Shown: positions 15,413-23,087 of the stretch, piece by piece
How positions within the stretch are numbered: position 1 is the first letter of the stretch
Layout: each line of letters begins with the position of its first letter
Assembly: GCF_003402235.1 (NCBI RefSeq)
Contig: NZ_QEWO01000005.1
Coordinates: 62,001-126,000, forward strand
Direction of reading: 5' to 3'
DNA: 64,000 bases
DNA from: Parahaliea mediterranea
Lineage (GTDB): Bacteria > Pseudomonadota > Gammaproteobacteria > Pseudomonadales > Halieaceae
Position numbers and translations under genes: made by a program
The notes under the pieces: generated by a model
What the model saw: the letters and a program-made list of their open reading frames with translations, nothing else
Told to the model about the DNA's origin: nothing
The model's database searches: none

Positions 15413-15754
15413 TTAGCGCTCGCCAGCGGGCAGTGGCAGGTCGCGCTTGCCCTGGTTGTCGCGCGGGCGCACACCGGCGTTCCACGCGGCCTTGGCCAGG
15501 GCGTGGCTGGCCGTGGGGCTGCTGAACAGCACAAACAGCAGAATCAGCAGCAGTTTGAAGGGCGGCAGGTAGCTGTCAGACAGCAGCATCAGGCCGAGAA
15601 TAATCAGCGCGGTGGCCAGGGTTTCGGTAACGCCACAGGCGTGCAGCCGGGCATAAAAGTCGGCAAAGCGCAGAAAGCCCAGCGCCCCGGTCAGCAGCAG
15701 GAAGCTGCCCAGCAGCAGGCAGGCTCCGCTGAGTATCGCCAGCACCGCGCTCAT
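15413..15754 (-). CDS. mnhG: Na+/H+ antiporter subunit G (MrpG/MnhG)
   Basis: 113 residues, three membrane helices with the family segment GFLRFADFYARLHACGVTETLAT, which matches MrpG (normally RLPDFYTRLHA.. type). Short charged C-terminal tail. Overlaps mnhF by ATGA and precedes the A'B fusion gene by 12 bases. Small structural subunit of the antiporter complex. Confidence 0.92.
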   Translation of the reverse strand: MSAVLAILSGACLLLGSFLLLTGALGFLRFADFYARLHACGVTETLATALIILGLMLLSDSYLPPFKLLLILLFVLFSSPTASHALAKAAWNAGVRPRDNQGKRDLPLPAGER

Positions 15755-16026
15755 GCGCCCTCCTTGGTACCGCGTTGTTCATTGCGCAACTCGGTGACGC
15801 GCAGCACGCCGATCACGCTGATGTAGTTGATCAGCGCATAAACCAGCGCAATGTCGAGAAACTCCGGTGAGCCATAAAGATAGGAGATGGCGGCAATCAG
15901 CAGTACCGTCTTGGTGCCGAACAGGTTGGCGGCCATCACCCGGTCGAACACATTCGGGCCGGCGAAAGCACGCACCAGCGCTACCGCCATCACCAGCAGC
16001 AGGGTGATCACCGTCAGTGCCAGCAT
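15751..16026 (-). CDS. mnhF: Na+/H+ antiporter subunit F (MrpF/MnhF)
   Basis: 91 residues with three membrane helices and the family core GPNVFDRVMAANLFGTKTVLLIA and YGSPEFLDIALVYALINYISVIG. The Asp in the last helix is conserved in MrpF proteins. It overlaps mnhE by a shared base (TGATG) and mnhG by ATGA. Inner-membrane subunit of the antiporter. Confidence 0.93.
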   Translation of the reverse strand: MLALTVITLLLVMAVALVRAFAGPNVFDRVMAANLFGTKTVLLIAAISYLYGSPEFLDIALVYALINYISVIGVLRVTELRNEQRGTKEGA

Positions 16027-16496
16027 CAGCGATCCAGCTCGCTGACCCGGCGCGACATCTCGCCGGCCTCAAGTGCCGCAATGCCCTCTTCCGACAGGGC
16101 GTGTACCAGCAGATGGTCGGGCTTCAGCTCCACGGTGAGTGTGCCCGGAGTGAGGTTGATGGAGTTGGCGTACACCACGCGGCAGATATCGCTGCGCTGC
16201 GGCAGCGGCAGGCGCGCCACCTGCGGTTGGTATCGTGGCTCGCGGCGCCACACCCGCTGAACGAGGTCGAGATTGCTGGCGATGATCTGCCCGCCGAGCC
16301 ACAGGAAGTAGGGGCCGATGCGCCCCAGCAGATGGAGGGGGGTGGACTCCTTGTCCACCACGTCCATGCGCAGGGCAATCCAAGTGACCAGCAGTACCGA
16401 CACCGCCCCCAGCGCCAGCAGGAGGGGGCTGTAGTGCCCCGAGTTGATTATCCAGAACAGCGCCAGTGCCCCGGCCATCCCCAGTGTGTAGCGCAC
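16026..16496 (-). CDS. mnhE: Na+/H+ antiporter subunit E (MrpE/MnhE)
   Basis: 156 residues: two N-terminal membrane helices and a cytoplasmic domain with ANSINLTPGTLTVEL, the hallmark of MrpE, and HALSEEG. The start is GTG at 16496 with GGAGGT four bases upstream. First gene of the eight-gene antiporter operon reading leftward (E, F, G, A'B, C, D, second D-like, small protein, third D-like). No separate promoter was located with confidence in the 54-base gap to the Rap1a/Tai-type gene, so that gene could be cotranscribed with it. Confidence 0.92.
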   Translation of the reverse strand: MRYTLGMAGALALFWIINSGHYSPLLLALGAVSVLLVTWIALRMDVVDKESTPLHLLGRIGPYFLWLGGQIIASNLDLVQRVWRREPRYQPQVARLPLPQRSDICRVVYANSINLTPGTLTVELKPDHLLVHALSEEGIAALEAGEMSRRVSELDR

Positions 16497-16550
16497 ATCG
16501 ACCTCCAGAAAACGTGTCGGTGAAAGCGCGTGTTCAGCGCAAGATGAGCC

Positions 16551-17012
16551 TCAGGGTGAACATGTGTAATCCCGTTCCAGCACTTCGGCCACCAGGCTGG
16601 TGGCGGAGCGGTAGGCCACCGAGGCCGGGTCGCGGCTGGCAATGGCCTGGCGAATCTGCGCGACGCTTTCGAGGCTGTTGAGGCAATAGGTCTGCGACTT
16701 CAACGCCGCGGTTTCCGGGTGGGCGGGGGCGCGTGTGCGCATCACCCGTTGCATGTATTCAGAGGGTTGCTGGTCGCTGAAGCCCACTTCCGGATGGGCC
16801 TGCAAATAACCAAGCAGGAAGCCTTCGCACAGCCCGCTATCGGCCGTGTCTTGCGTGCCCGCCGGCATGCGACAGGCCTCAACCAGCTGGCTGCCGGTAC
16901 GCAATTCCGGCGGGGAGCCTTCAGCGTTTACCCGGGCGGGGGCCAGTACCACCAGCAGTGTTGTGCTGCACAGGAACGAGGCAGCGTGAACCAGAAATCT
17001 CATCATGGGCAC
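16551..17012 (-). CDS. Secreted protein of the Rap1a/Tai type
   Basis: 153 residues with signal peptide (about 1-30). The mature part has LVEACR, then GLCEGFLLGYLQA, then a late TYCLNS and a final DYTCSP: the spaced cysteines and the CxG(F/Y)xxGY core match the Rap1a/Tai family, known from immunity proteins against type VI amidase effectors but also widespread as orphan periplasmic proteins. No effector gene is adjacent, so an immunity role is not supported here. ATG at 17012 has AGG seven bases upstream; a second ATG at 17006 is possible. Confidence 0.7.
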   Translation of the reverse strand: MPMMRFLVHAASFLCSTTLLVVLAPARVNAEGSPPELRTGSQLVEACRMPAGTQDTADSGLCEGFLLGYLQAHPEVGFSDQQPSEYMQRVMRTRAPAHPETAALKSQTYCLNSLESVAQIRQAIASRDPASVAYRSATSLVAEVLERDYTCSP

Positions 17013-17120
17013 ACCTTTTCGTTGCGGCTGAATTCACTGTGGCACCGAATGTGTGAAAAGTGTAGGCGAAATTGTAAAAAATTTGTGCTATGCGTGGCGG
17101 CCGGCGTGACCACAGCAACG

Positions 17121-17157
17121 AGAACCCCCGGCTTCGCCCTGCGCAGTCGGGGGTTCT
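17121..17157 (-). terminator. Stem-loop after ahpF
   Basis: AGAACCCCCG (17121-17130) and CGGGGGTTCT (17148-17157) form a perfect 10-base stem with a 17-base loop, between ahpF and the Rap1a/Tai-type gene. No T-run follows on either strand, so its terminator role is uncertain. Confidence 0.5.
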
Positions 17158-17200
17158 TGGAGCCTTAGTGGTTACCGAACGGAGAAGCCATCGCGTCGCC

Positions 17201-18805
17201 TCAGGCCGCTTCGGAAGTCGCGTTTATAGCGCTTGCGGGATCCGGCTGCTTGAGCAGGTAGTCGAAGGCCGACAGGGCCGCCTTGGCGCCTTCGCCCATG
17301 GCCACCACAATCTGCTTGTAGGGCACGGTGGTCACGTCGCCGCAGGCGTAGATGCCCTCGGCGCTGGTTTCGCCGCGCTCGTTCACCATCACTTCGCCGT
17401 GGGGCGTCATGTCCACCAGGCCCTTGAGGAAACCGCTGTTGGGCACCAGGCCGATCTGCACGAACACGCCGGCCAGCTCGCGCTGCTGCGCCTCGCCCGT
17501 GGCGCGGTTCTTGTAGGCAATGGCGTTGACCTTGCCGCCGTCAGACAGAATCTCTTGGGCCGCCACGTTGGTCAGCAGGGTGATGTTGTCTCTCGCCTCG
17601 GCCTGTTGCACCAGCACCCGGTCGGCTTTCAGTTCCGGCAGGAACTCAAACACAGTGACGGATTTGACGATGCCCGCCAGGTCCAGCGCCGCCTCGATGC
17701 CGGAGTTGCCGCCGCCGATCACCGCCACGTCCTTGCCCTTGAAGAAGGGGCCGTCGCAGTGGGGGCAGTAGGCCACGCCGTTGCCGATGTTTTCCTTCTC
17801 GCCCGGCACGCCCAGCTCGCGCCACTTGGCGCCGGTGGCCACGATGAGGGTGCGGGTCTCGATCTGCTCGCCGGAAGACAGCGTCAGGCGCTTGATCTCG
17901 CCGGGCTCGATGCTGTCCACCCGCAGGTGCTCCTTCAGGGTCACCTCATACTCGTTGAGGTGGGCCAGCAGGGCGCCGCTCAGTTCCGGGCCGGTGGTTT
18001 TGGGCACGGAAATCAGGTTCTCGATGCCCATGGTGTCCTTCACCTGGCCGCCGATGCGATCGGCCACCACGGTCACCGCCAGGCCCTTGCGGGCGGCATA
18101 GATGGCTGCCGCCACACCGGCGGGGCCGCCGCCGATCACGGTCACATCCTGCAGGGGCAGTTGCTGGCGCGCCTCGCCGGCGCCGGCTTCGGTCAATTGT
18201 GGGTACAGGCTGACCAGCTTGTCCAGCAGGGCGGCGGTGTCAATCTTGCCGTTCGCAAAGGGCTTGCCGTTCAGGAACACGGCGGGCACACCCTGGATGT
18301 TGCGCGCCTCAATCAGCTCCGGGTACAGGCCGCCGTCGATCATCTCGCTGCTGATGTGGGAGTTGAGCAGGGCGAACTGGTTCACCGCCTGCACCACGTC
18401 CGGGCAGTTGTGGCAGCTCAGCGACACAAACACTTCAAAGTGCAGGGGCTCGCTGACCCGGCGCAGCAGGGTCTGGATGGTGTCGTCCAGCTTCAGCGCC
18501 ACGCCGCCGCTTTGCAGCACGGCCAGTACCAGCGAGTTGAATTCGTGACCGCCGGGAATGCCGGAGAACACAATGCCGGTGGGCTCGCCGCCAGCTTCCA
18601 GCGCAAAGCTGAGGGGGCTGCGCAGGGCGCCGCCGGTATCGCGCTGTTCAAACCGCAGCTGGTCGGAAACCGAGGTGAACTTTTCAAGGAAATCCACCAG
18701 CTCGTCGCGCTTGTCGTGGTCACCGTTCTGCAGAACCAGGGTGACCGGTTGTTCGAGTTTTTCCGCGTAGCCCTTCAGGGCCTGAAGAATGTCATTGTTC
18801 AACAT
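17201..18805 (-). CDS. ahpF: Alkyl hydroperoxide reductase subunit F
   Basis: 534 residues, normal for AhpF. N-terminal tandem thioredoxin-like domains with the redox pair CHNC (131-134), FAD-binding GGGPAG (about 225-230), the TrxR-type redox motif CPHC (347-350), NAD-binding GGGNSG, and C-terminal ACGDVT. It passes electrons from NADH through FAD and the two disulfides to AhpC, keeping the peroxidase reduced in the cytoplasm. An in-frame extension to 18874 lacks family support; ATG 18805 gives MLNNDIL as in homologues. Lies 163 bases after ahpC on the same strand with a stem-loop between them. Confidence 0.96.
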   Translation of the reverse strand: MLNNDILQALKGYAEKLEQPVTLVLQNGDHDKRDELVDFLEKFTSVSDQLRFEQRDTGGALRSPLSFALEAGGEPTGIVFSGIPGGHEFNSLVLAVLQSGGVALKLDDTIQTLLRRVSEPLHFEVFVSLSCHNCPDVVQAVNQFALLNSHISSEMIDGGLYPELIEARNIQGVPAVFLNGKPFANGKIDTAALLDKLVSLYPQLTEAGAGEARQQLPLQDVTVIGGGPAGVAAAIYAARKGLAVTVVADRIGGQVKDTMGIENLISVPKTTGPELSGALLAHLNEYEVTLKEHLRVDSIEPGEIKRLTLSSGEQIETRTLIVATGAKWRELGVPGEKENIGNGVAYCPHCDGPFFKGKDVAVIGGGNSGIEAALDLAGIVKSVTVFEFLPELKADRVLVQQAEARDNITLLTNVAAQEILSDGGKVNAIAYKNRATGEAQQRELAGVFVQIGLVPNSGFLKGLVDMTPHGEVMVNERGETSAEGIYACGDVTTVPYKQIVVAMGEGAKAALSAFDYLLKQPDPASAINATSEAA

Positions 18806-18931
18806 GATTCTGCATCCTCGGTGTTTGTTGGGGGCGCAGGAAGCCCTGCCGCTGCGATTGCGCGGCGCGTCCATTGCCTCGGTTCTCTGTCAGGTGCGCC
18901 CCGCGCTGTCGCGGTGGGGCGGCTAGGGGGT

Positions 18932-18957
18932 GCCGCCGGGGCTGATTCCCCGGCGGC
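18932..18957 (-). terminator. Stem-loop between ahpC and ahpF
   Basis: Perfect 10-base stem GCCGCCGGGG / CCCCGGCGGC with a six-base loop, eleven bases after the ahpC stop. No T-run follows, so it is more likely a partial terminator or mRNA stabiliser that lets ahpC be made in excess of ahpF (inference). Confidence 0.55.
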
Positions 18958-18968
18958 GTGGGCTGGTC

Positions 18969-19532
18969 TTAGATCTTGCCGACCAGGTCCAGGCTCGGGG
19001 TCAGGGTGGCTTCGCCCTGCTCCCAGGCGGCGGGGCACACTTCGCCGTCGTTCTCGCGCACGTACTGGGCGGCTTTCACCTTGCGCACCATGTCCTTGGC
19101 GGAGCGGCCGATGCCGCCGTTGTGGATTTCCGCCACCTGGATGATGCCGTCGGGGTCGGCCAGGAAGGTGCCGCGCATGGCCAGGCCGTCTTCCTCGATC
19201 ATCACGTCAAAGCCGCGGGTCAGGGTGCCGGTGGGGTCGCCCAGCATGTAGTAGTTGATCTTGCCGATGGCCTCAGACGAGTCGTGCCATGCCTTGTGGG
19301 AGAAGTGGGTGTCGGTGGACACGGAGTACACTTCCACGCCCAGGCCCTGCAGTTCTTCGTAGTGCTTGGCCATGTCTTCCAGCTCGGTGGGGCAGACAAA
19401 GGTAAAGTCGGCCGGGTAGAACAGGAAGATGGACCACTTGCCTTTCACGTCGTCGGAAGTGACGGTTTTGAATTCGCCGTTGTGGAAAGCCTGTACTTTG
19501 AATTCAGGGATGGATTGATTGATCTTAGCCAT
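18969..19532 (-). CDS. ahpC: Alkyl hydroperoxide reductase subunit C (2-Cys peroxiredoxin)
   Basis: 187 residues, full length. Peroxidatic Cys47 in DFTFVCPTE and resolving Cys166 in GEVCPAAW are both present, as is GGIGRS typical of the AhpC1/Prx1 group. It reduces hydrogen peroxide, organic peroxides and peroxynitrite and is recycled by AhpF. AGGAGG lies just before the ATG. The gene is divergent from oxyR, and the 143-base gap presumably holds the OxyR-controlled promoter. Confidence 0.97.
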   Translation of the reverse strand: MAKINQSIPEFKVQAFHNGEFKTVTSDDVKGKWSIFLFYPADFTFVCPTELEDMAKHYEELQGLGVEVYSVSTDTHFSHKAWHDSSEAIGKINYYMLGDPTGTLTRGFDVMIEEDGLAMRGTFLADPDGIIQVAEIHNGGIGRSAKDMVRKVKAAQYVRENDGEVCPAAWEQGEATLTPSLDLVGKI

Positions 19533-19555
19533 GTTGGCCTCCTGTCAGTGTGGGT

Positions 19556-19656
19556 AAACAGCGCTGTTTGCGTCAGCGGTGGAGTGATAATGGGTGTTTG
19601 CTGTGTTTAAATAAATCGAATAAATCTGAAGCAATGGTTCAGATAAATTGAATTAA
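19556..19656. promoter_or_regulatory. ahpC/oxyR divergent control region
   Basis: Seen directly: a 14-base perfect palindrome AAACAGCGCTGTTT (19556-19569) in the ahpC leader, and an AT-rich block with two similar 14-base units, ATAAATCGAATAAA (19611-19624) and ATAAATTGAATTAA (19643-19656), set 32 bases apart, i.e. about three helix turns. OxyR tetramers bind spaced AT-rich half sites, so this block is the likely OxyR region; that is inference. Confidence 0.5.
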
Positions 19657-19675
19657 GACCGGGAGGTTCTGCACC

Positions 19676-20608
19676 GTGGTTTCGCTCAAGCAGCTCACTT
19701 ATGCCCTGGCGGTGGAAAAAACGCGGCACTTCAAAAAGGCCTCGGAACTCTGTTCCGTGTCCCAGTCGGCGTTGAGTACCGCCATCTCTGAAATGGAGAG
19801 CCAGCTCGGTGTGCAGGTGTTCGAGCGCGACAACAAGCGGGTGCTGGTCACGCCCGTGGGTCAGCAGATTCTGGACAAGGCGCGCCGCATCAAAATGGAG
19901 CTGGACGACCTCTACCAGTTGAGCCACCAGAGCCACTCGCCCCTCAGCTACCCTATGTCTGTCGGGGTGATCCCCACCATTGGCCCCTACCTGCTGCCCA
20001 AGGTGCTGCCCGCGGTGCGCGGCGAGTACCCGAACTTCCAGCTCACCATCGACGAAGACCAGTCCCGCGTGCTGGTGGAGAAGGTGCGCACCGGGGAGCT
20101 GGACACCGCGGTGCTGGCCCTGCCCTACGACACCGATGGCCTGCACTGCTTTGAATTCTGGGAGGAAGACCTCTACCTGGTGACCCACCGGGAAGACCCG
20201 CTGGCCAAGGAGAGCTCGGTCAGCAGCGAACAACTCGAAGGCGCCAACCTACTGCTGCTGCGCGACGGCCACTGCCTCAAGGATCACGCCCTGGCCGCCT
20301 GCCGCTTGCGGCCATCGGAGCTGGAGCAGTCCCTGGGGGGCGCAAGCCTGTATACCCTCATCCAGATGGTGGCGGGGCGTATGGGCTCCACCCTGGTGCC
20401 GGCCATGGCGCTGGATCAGCTGCTGGCCGCCAGCAGCGAACTGGCCGCCGTGCCGCTGGCCGAGCCCGGCCCCCACCGCCGTATCGCCTTCATTACCCGC
20501 CTGAACTATGCCGGCGTTAACGACATTGAATTGCTGCGACGCCTGTTCCGCCGCGAGCTGGAACAGGCGCCCAGCCCGCTACCCAAAAAGCCACGGAAAA
20601 AAAACTGA
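19676..20608 (+). CDS. oxyR: Peroxide-sensing LysR-type regulator OxyR
   Basis: 310 residues. N-terminal winged helix-turn-helix (about 1-60; KKASELCSVSQSALSTAI) and a periplasmic-binding-protein-like sensor. The redox pair is intact: Cys200 in LLLRDGHCLKD and Cys209 in LAACR match the peroxide-sensing disulfide cysteines of E. coli OxyR (199 and 208). The start is GTG at 19676, preceded by GGGAGG. C-terminus ends in a basic KKPRKKN tail. It should activate ahpC, which is divergently placed. Confidence 0.95.
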   Translation: MVSLKQLTYALAVEKTRHFKKASELCSVSQSALSTAISEMESQLGVQVFERDNKRVLVTPVGQQILDKARRIKMELDDLYQLSHQSHSPLSYPMSVGVIPTIGPYLLPKVLPAVRGEYPNFQLTIDEDQSRVLVEKVRTGELDTAVLALPYDTDGLHCFEFWEEDLYLVTHREDPLAKESSVSSEQLEGANLLLLRDGHCLKDHALAACRLRPSELEQSLGGASLYTLIQMVAGRMGSTLVPAMALDQLLAASSELAAVPLAEPGPHRRIAFITRLNYAGVNDIELLRRLFRRELEQAPSPLPKKPRKKN

Positions 20609-20712
20609 AGGCAGGGTTCGGAAAAACCCGATGGACGGCCGGCTGTGGGCTTTGAATACTGGCCGCCTGCCGCCCCGTGACGGGGTGGGCGCGAACAGAG
20701 GAAACCACAGCA

Positions 20713-20847
20713 ATGACCGACAGCAAATACAACAGCCCTTCAACGACAGGCCCGGTGCAGTGGGTCTGCAATTTCAGCGATAACTACTATGGCGACCAGG
20801 TGTGCCGCCCGCTGCGCGAGGAAGAATGCCGAACGGGTCGCAAATAG
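20713..20847 (+). CDS. Small 44-residue cysteine-containing protein
   Basis: ATG at 20713 with GAGGAAA ten bases upstream opens a 44-codon frame ending TAG at 20845-20847. The product begins MTDSKYNS and has three cysteines (19, 31, 39) and an aromatic patch (Trp17, Phe21, Tyr25, Tyr26) with an acidic/basic tail (REEECRTGRK). I do not recognise it. The good ribosome site and absence of any other gene between oxyR and DUF805 support it; small size keeps confidence modest. Cysteine spacing could suit metal binding or a disulfide. Confidence 0.5.
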   Translation: MTDSKYNSPSTTGPVQWVCNFSDNYYGDQVCRPLREEECRTGRK

Positions 20848-20936
20848 CCGGCGATCGAGTGTACAAGTTGGCGAGGGTCGACTAGGGTTCAGAGAAGCCG
20901 CACGGCTTGACAACAATAATGCGAGAGGGATCGTGT

Positions 20937-21317
20937 ATGCAGTGGTATCTGAAGGTTTTGAAGAACTATGTGGGCTTCTCCGGGCGGGCGCGCCGCACCG
21001 AATTCTGGATGTTCGCCCTCATCAACTTTTTGATCACCTTGGTGCTGGCCTTTCTGGATGGCATGCTCGGCCTTGCCAACAGCCAGTACGGCATGGGGCC
21101 CCTGCAGGGCATTTACAGCCTGGCGGTGTTTTTACCGGGCCTTGCGGTGGCCATCCGCCGCTTGCACGACACGGGCCGCTCCGGCTGGTGGATTCTGATC
21201 GGCCTGATTCCAGTGGTCGGCTGGATTGTGCTGCTGGTGTTCTACTGCCTGGACAGCCAGGCGGGTGACAACGTCCATGGCCCCAACCCCAAGGGTGTGG
21301 CTGCAGCAGCGGTGTGA
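20937..21317 (+). CDS. DUF805 family membrane protein
   Basis: 126 residues, about four membrane helices. The start MQWYLKVLKNYVGFSGRARRTEFW and the internal IRRLHDTGRSGWW are diagnostic of DUF805 (YhaH/YhaI-like inner-membrane proteins). Function of the family is unknown to me. GAGAGG lies in front of ATG 20937; an in-frame ATG at 20907 would add ten non-family residues. Convergent with the next gene, with a strong GC stem-loop between. Confidence 0.9.
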   Translation: MQWYLKVLKNYVGFSGRARRTEFWMFALINFLITLVLAFLDGMLGLANSQYGMGPLQGIYSLAVFLPGLAVAIRRLHDTGRSGWWILIGLIPVVGWIVLLVFYCLDSQAGDNVHGPNPKGVAAAAV

Positions 21318-21329
21318 GGGAAGTCGGCA

Positions 21330-21350
21330 GGGCGGGCCTGGGGCCCGCCC
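21330..21350. terminator. GC-rich stem-loop between convergent genes
   Basis: GGGCGGGCC (21330-21338) pairs perfectly with GGCCCGCCC (21342-21350) around a three-base loop, between the stops of the DUF805 gene and the leftward secreted protein gene. It can act on both strands; no T-run is present. Confidence 0.5.
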
Positions 21351-21363
21351 CGCGCAAGCAGGA

Positions 21364-21738
21364 TCAGCCCGGGTTGGCGGCTTTGTATTCGCGAATTTCG
21401 GTGTTGAACTGCCCGGCGACGGACTCTTCCGAGGACACCGCGGCGTTGTAGGCTTCAACCGCGTCGTTGTAGGTCTTCTGGGTTTCGGCCAGCACGTCTT
21501 CAGCCAGCCCGCCCTCTTTCACCTTGGCTTCGGCGGAGGTGAACACTTCTTCCAGGCATTTCATGTATTCCACATTGGCCGACTGGAAGGCCTTCACGGC
21601 TTTCTGGCCGGCGAGCATGTCTTCCATGGTTGCGCTGGCGCCATTGGGCAGGTTGGGAGCGTCGGGCTTGGTGCAGTCGGCAAAGGCGGCGGTGCTGCCA
21701 AGGGCCAGCGTGGCGAGTGCAATACTGAACTTGTTCAT
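21364..21738 (-). CDS. Small secreted helical protein of unknown function
   Basis: 124 residues with a clear signal peptide (MNKFSIALATLALGSTAAFA, cleavage before DCTKPD). The mature part is helical and acidic, with only two cysteines (about 22 and 61), which could form one disulfide, and a repeated look of Ala/Glu/Lys/Val-rich helices (AEAKVKEGGLAEDVLAETQ). No family recognised with certainty. Chosen start ATG 21738 begins the signal peptide; the open frame extends to 21798 without support. Single gene, convergent with DUF805. Confidence 0.8.
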   Translation of the reverse strand: MNKFSIALATLALGSTAAFADCTKPDAPNLPNGASATMEDMLAGQKAVKAFQSANVEYMKCLEEVFTSAEAKVKEGGLAEDVLAETQKTYNDAVEAYNAAVSSEESVAGQFNTEIREYKAANPG

Positions 21739-21830
21739 CGTTGTGTCCTCAGGCTGAACAGGAGGCAAAACAGTAGCAGGCCCGTTCTGCCCTGCCAAGC
21801 TTGGTCTTTACAGCAGTCTTCACCCGCCCT

Positions 21831-23018
21831 TCAGTCTTCGCCCACCCACAGTTCCGACAGGTCGTGGCGGGCCTGCAGCGTCTTGGCCACTGACTGGGCC
21901 GTGGCCTTGTCCGGCAGGGCGATAATGCGCACCCGGTAAAGGTCGCCGCCGGGCGCTGCCTGCACCACCACCTTGCCGGCGGCTGGCTGCAGGCGTTTGG
22001 CCCAGCTGTCGGCCAGCGCGCGCTGGCGGTAGGAGCCGAAGTTGACGAACCAGTCTCCCGTGGCGCTGGCGGGGGCCGTTGCTGCGGGCTGGGTTGCTGG
22101 TTTGGTCGCAGGCTTGGCAGCCGGCCGGGAAGGCGCGGCCTCCCGGGCCTGTTCCACGGCGGCCTGCTGTGCCTGTAGCTGGCGTTCCAGGCCGGCCACG
22201 GTATCGCTCAGCTGGCGGTTTTCCAGCCGCAGGCTGTCAAGGCTGGCAGCCAGGGATTCGTTGCGCTCTACCAGTTCGCGCTGGGTGCTGCGCTCCTGCG
22301 ACAGCTGGTCGGGGTTCACCGCCACCGCCAGCTCGGCGCGCAGTTCGCGAATTTCCTCGCGCAGTGAGGCCCGCTCCTGCAGCACGCCAAAGCCGCCCAC
22401 CGCCAGCAGCAACAGGGCCACGGCGCCGGCGGCAATCAGCCCCAGGGGCCAGGGGCCGAGCAGGCCGCGTTCGTCGGCCTTGTCCTCGTAGTCTTCCCAG
22501 TCGTCGCTGCCGTCGTCCTCATCATCAGCGTCAGCGTCGTTGTGATCGTCGTCGCTGTCTTCGCCGTCGTCATCCTCATCGTCACTGGCTTCGTCGTCGT
22601 CGGGGTCGTCCCGGTCGTCGCTGGCGGGGTCGTAGCGGGATTCGTAGGCATCGTCATCGTCGTCCGCCGGGTCGTCATCCTCGAACAGGTCGTCGCGATC
22701 CTTGCTGGCAGCGGGGCGATAGCCGGCGGCGCTCATGCCGGCGGTGGGGTCTGGCCAGGCGCTGCCGGCCGCGGGCTCCTCCACATCGTCCAGCAACTCG
22801 TCGGGGTCGTAATCGTCGTCGGCGCGGTAATCGAAGGGGTAATCGTCGCCGTCGTTGTCATTGGCTTTTTCATCGTGACTGTCATCGCCAATGTCATCGC
22901 GATTATCATCATCAAGGCGGCGCCAATCATCGGTTGCCGGGGCGGTGGATGGATCGCTGTCACTGTGCGGCCGGCGTGACGGCGAAAAAGGATTGCCGTT
23001 ATCGCTGTGATTGCTCAT
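21831..23018 (-). CDS. SPOR-domain membrane protein with Asp-rich cytoplasmic region
   Basis: 395 residues. Residues 1-185 are extremely acidic, with long runs of Asp and Glu (for example DDEDDDGEDSDDD) and few hydrophobics, so probably disordered. One membrane helix follows (LLGPWPLGLIAAGAVALLLLAVGG), then a coiled coil (about 215-290), an Ala/Pro/Lys linker, and a C-terminal SPOR domain starting DWFVNFGSYRQRALADSWAKRL. SPOR domains bind denuded peptidoglycan at the septum, so the protein probably sits at the division site, type II orientation. The acid tail is much longer than in FtsN or DamX. No operon partner visible. Confidence 0.85.
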   Translation of the reverse strand: MSNHSDNGNPFSPSRRPHSDSDPSTAPATDDWRRLDDDNRDDIGDDSHDEKANDNDGDDYPFDYRADDDYDPDELLDDVEEPAAGSAWPDPTAGMSAAGYRPAASKDRDDLFEDDDPADDDDDAYESRYDPASDDRDDPDDDEASDDEDDDGEDSDDDHNDADADDEDDGSDDWEDYEDKADERGLLGPWPLGLIAAGAVALLLLAVGGFGVLQERASLREEIRELRAELAVAVNPDQLSQERSTQRELVERNESLAASLDSLRLENRQLSDTVAGLERQLQAQQAAVEQAREAAPSRPAAKPATKPATQPAATAPASATGDWFVNFGSYRQRALADSWAKRLQPAAGKVVVQAAPGGDLYRVRIIALPDKATAQSVAKTLQARHDLSELWVGED

Positions 23019-23087
23019 GGCCTGCGCCCTGTTTGCCCCGGTAATGTCGGCGATACTAACAGAGCTGCCGCAGGGGGTCAGCCGGAT

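Noticed and set aside
22400-22980. Opposite-strand frames of the Asp-rich region (Val/Ile- or Arg-rich products)
   Set aside because: They arise from the GAC/GAT triplet bias of the SPOR gene, which has a clear SPOR domain and TM.
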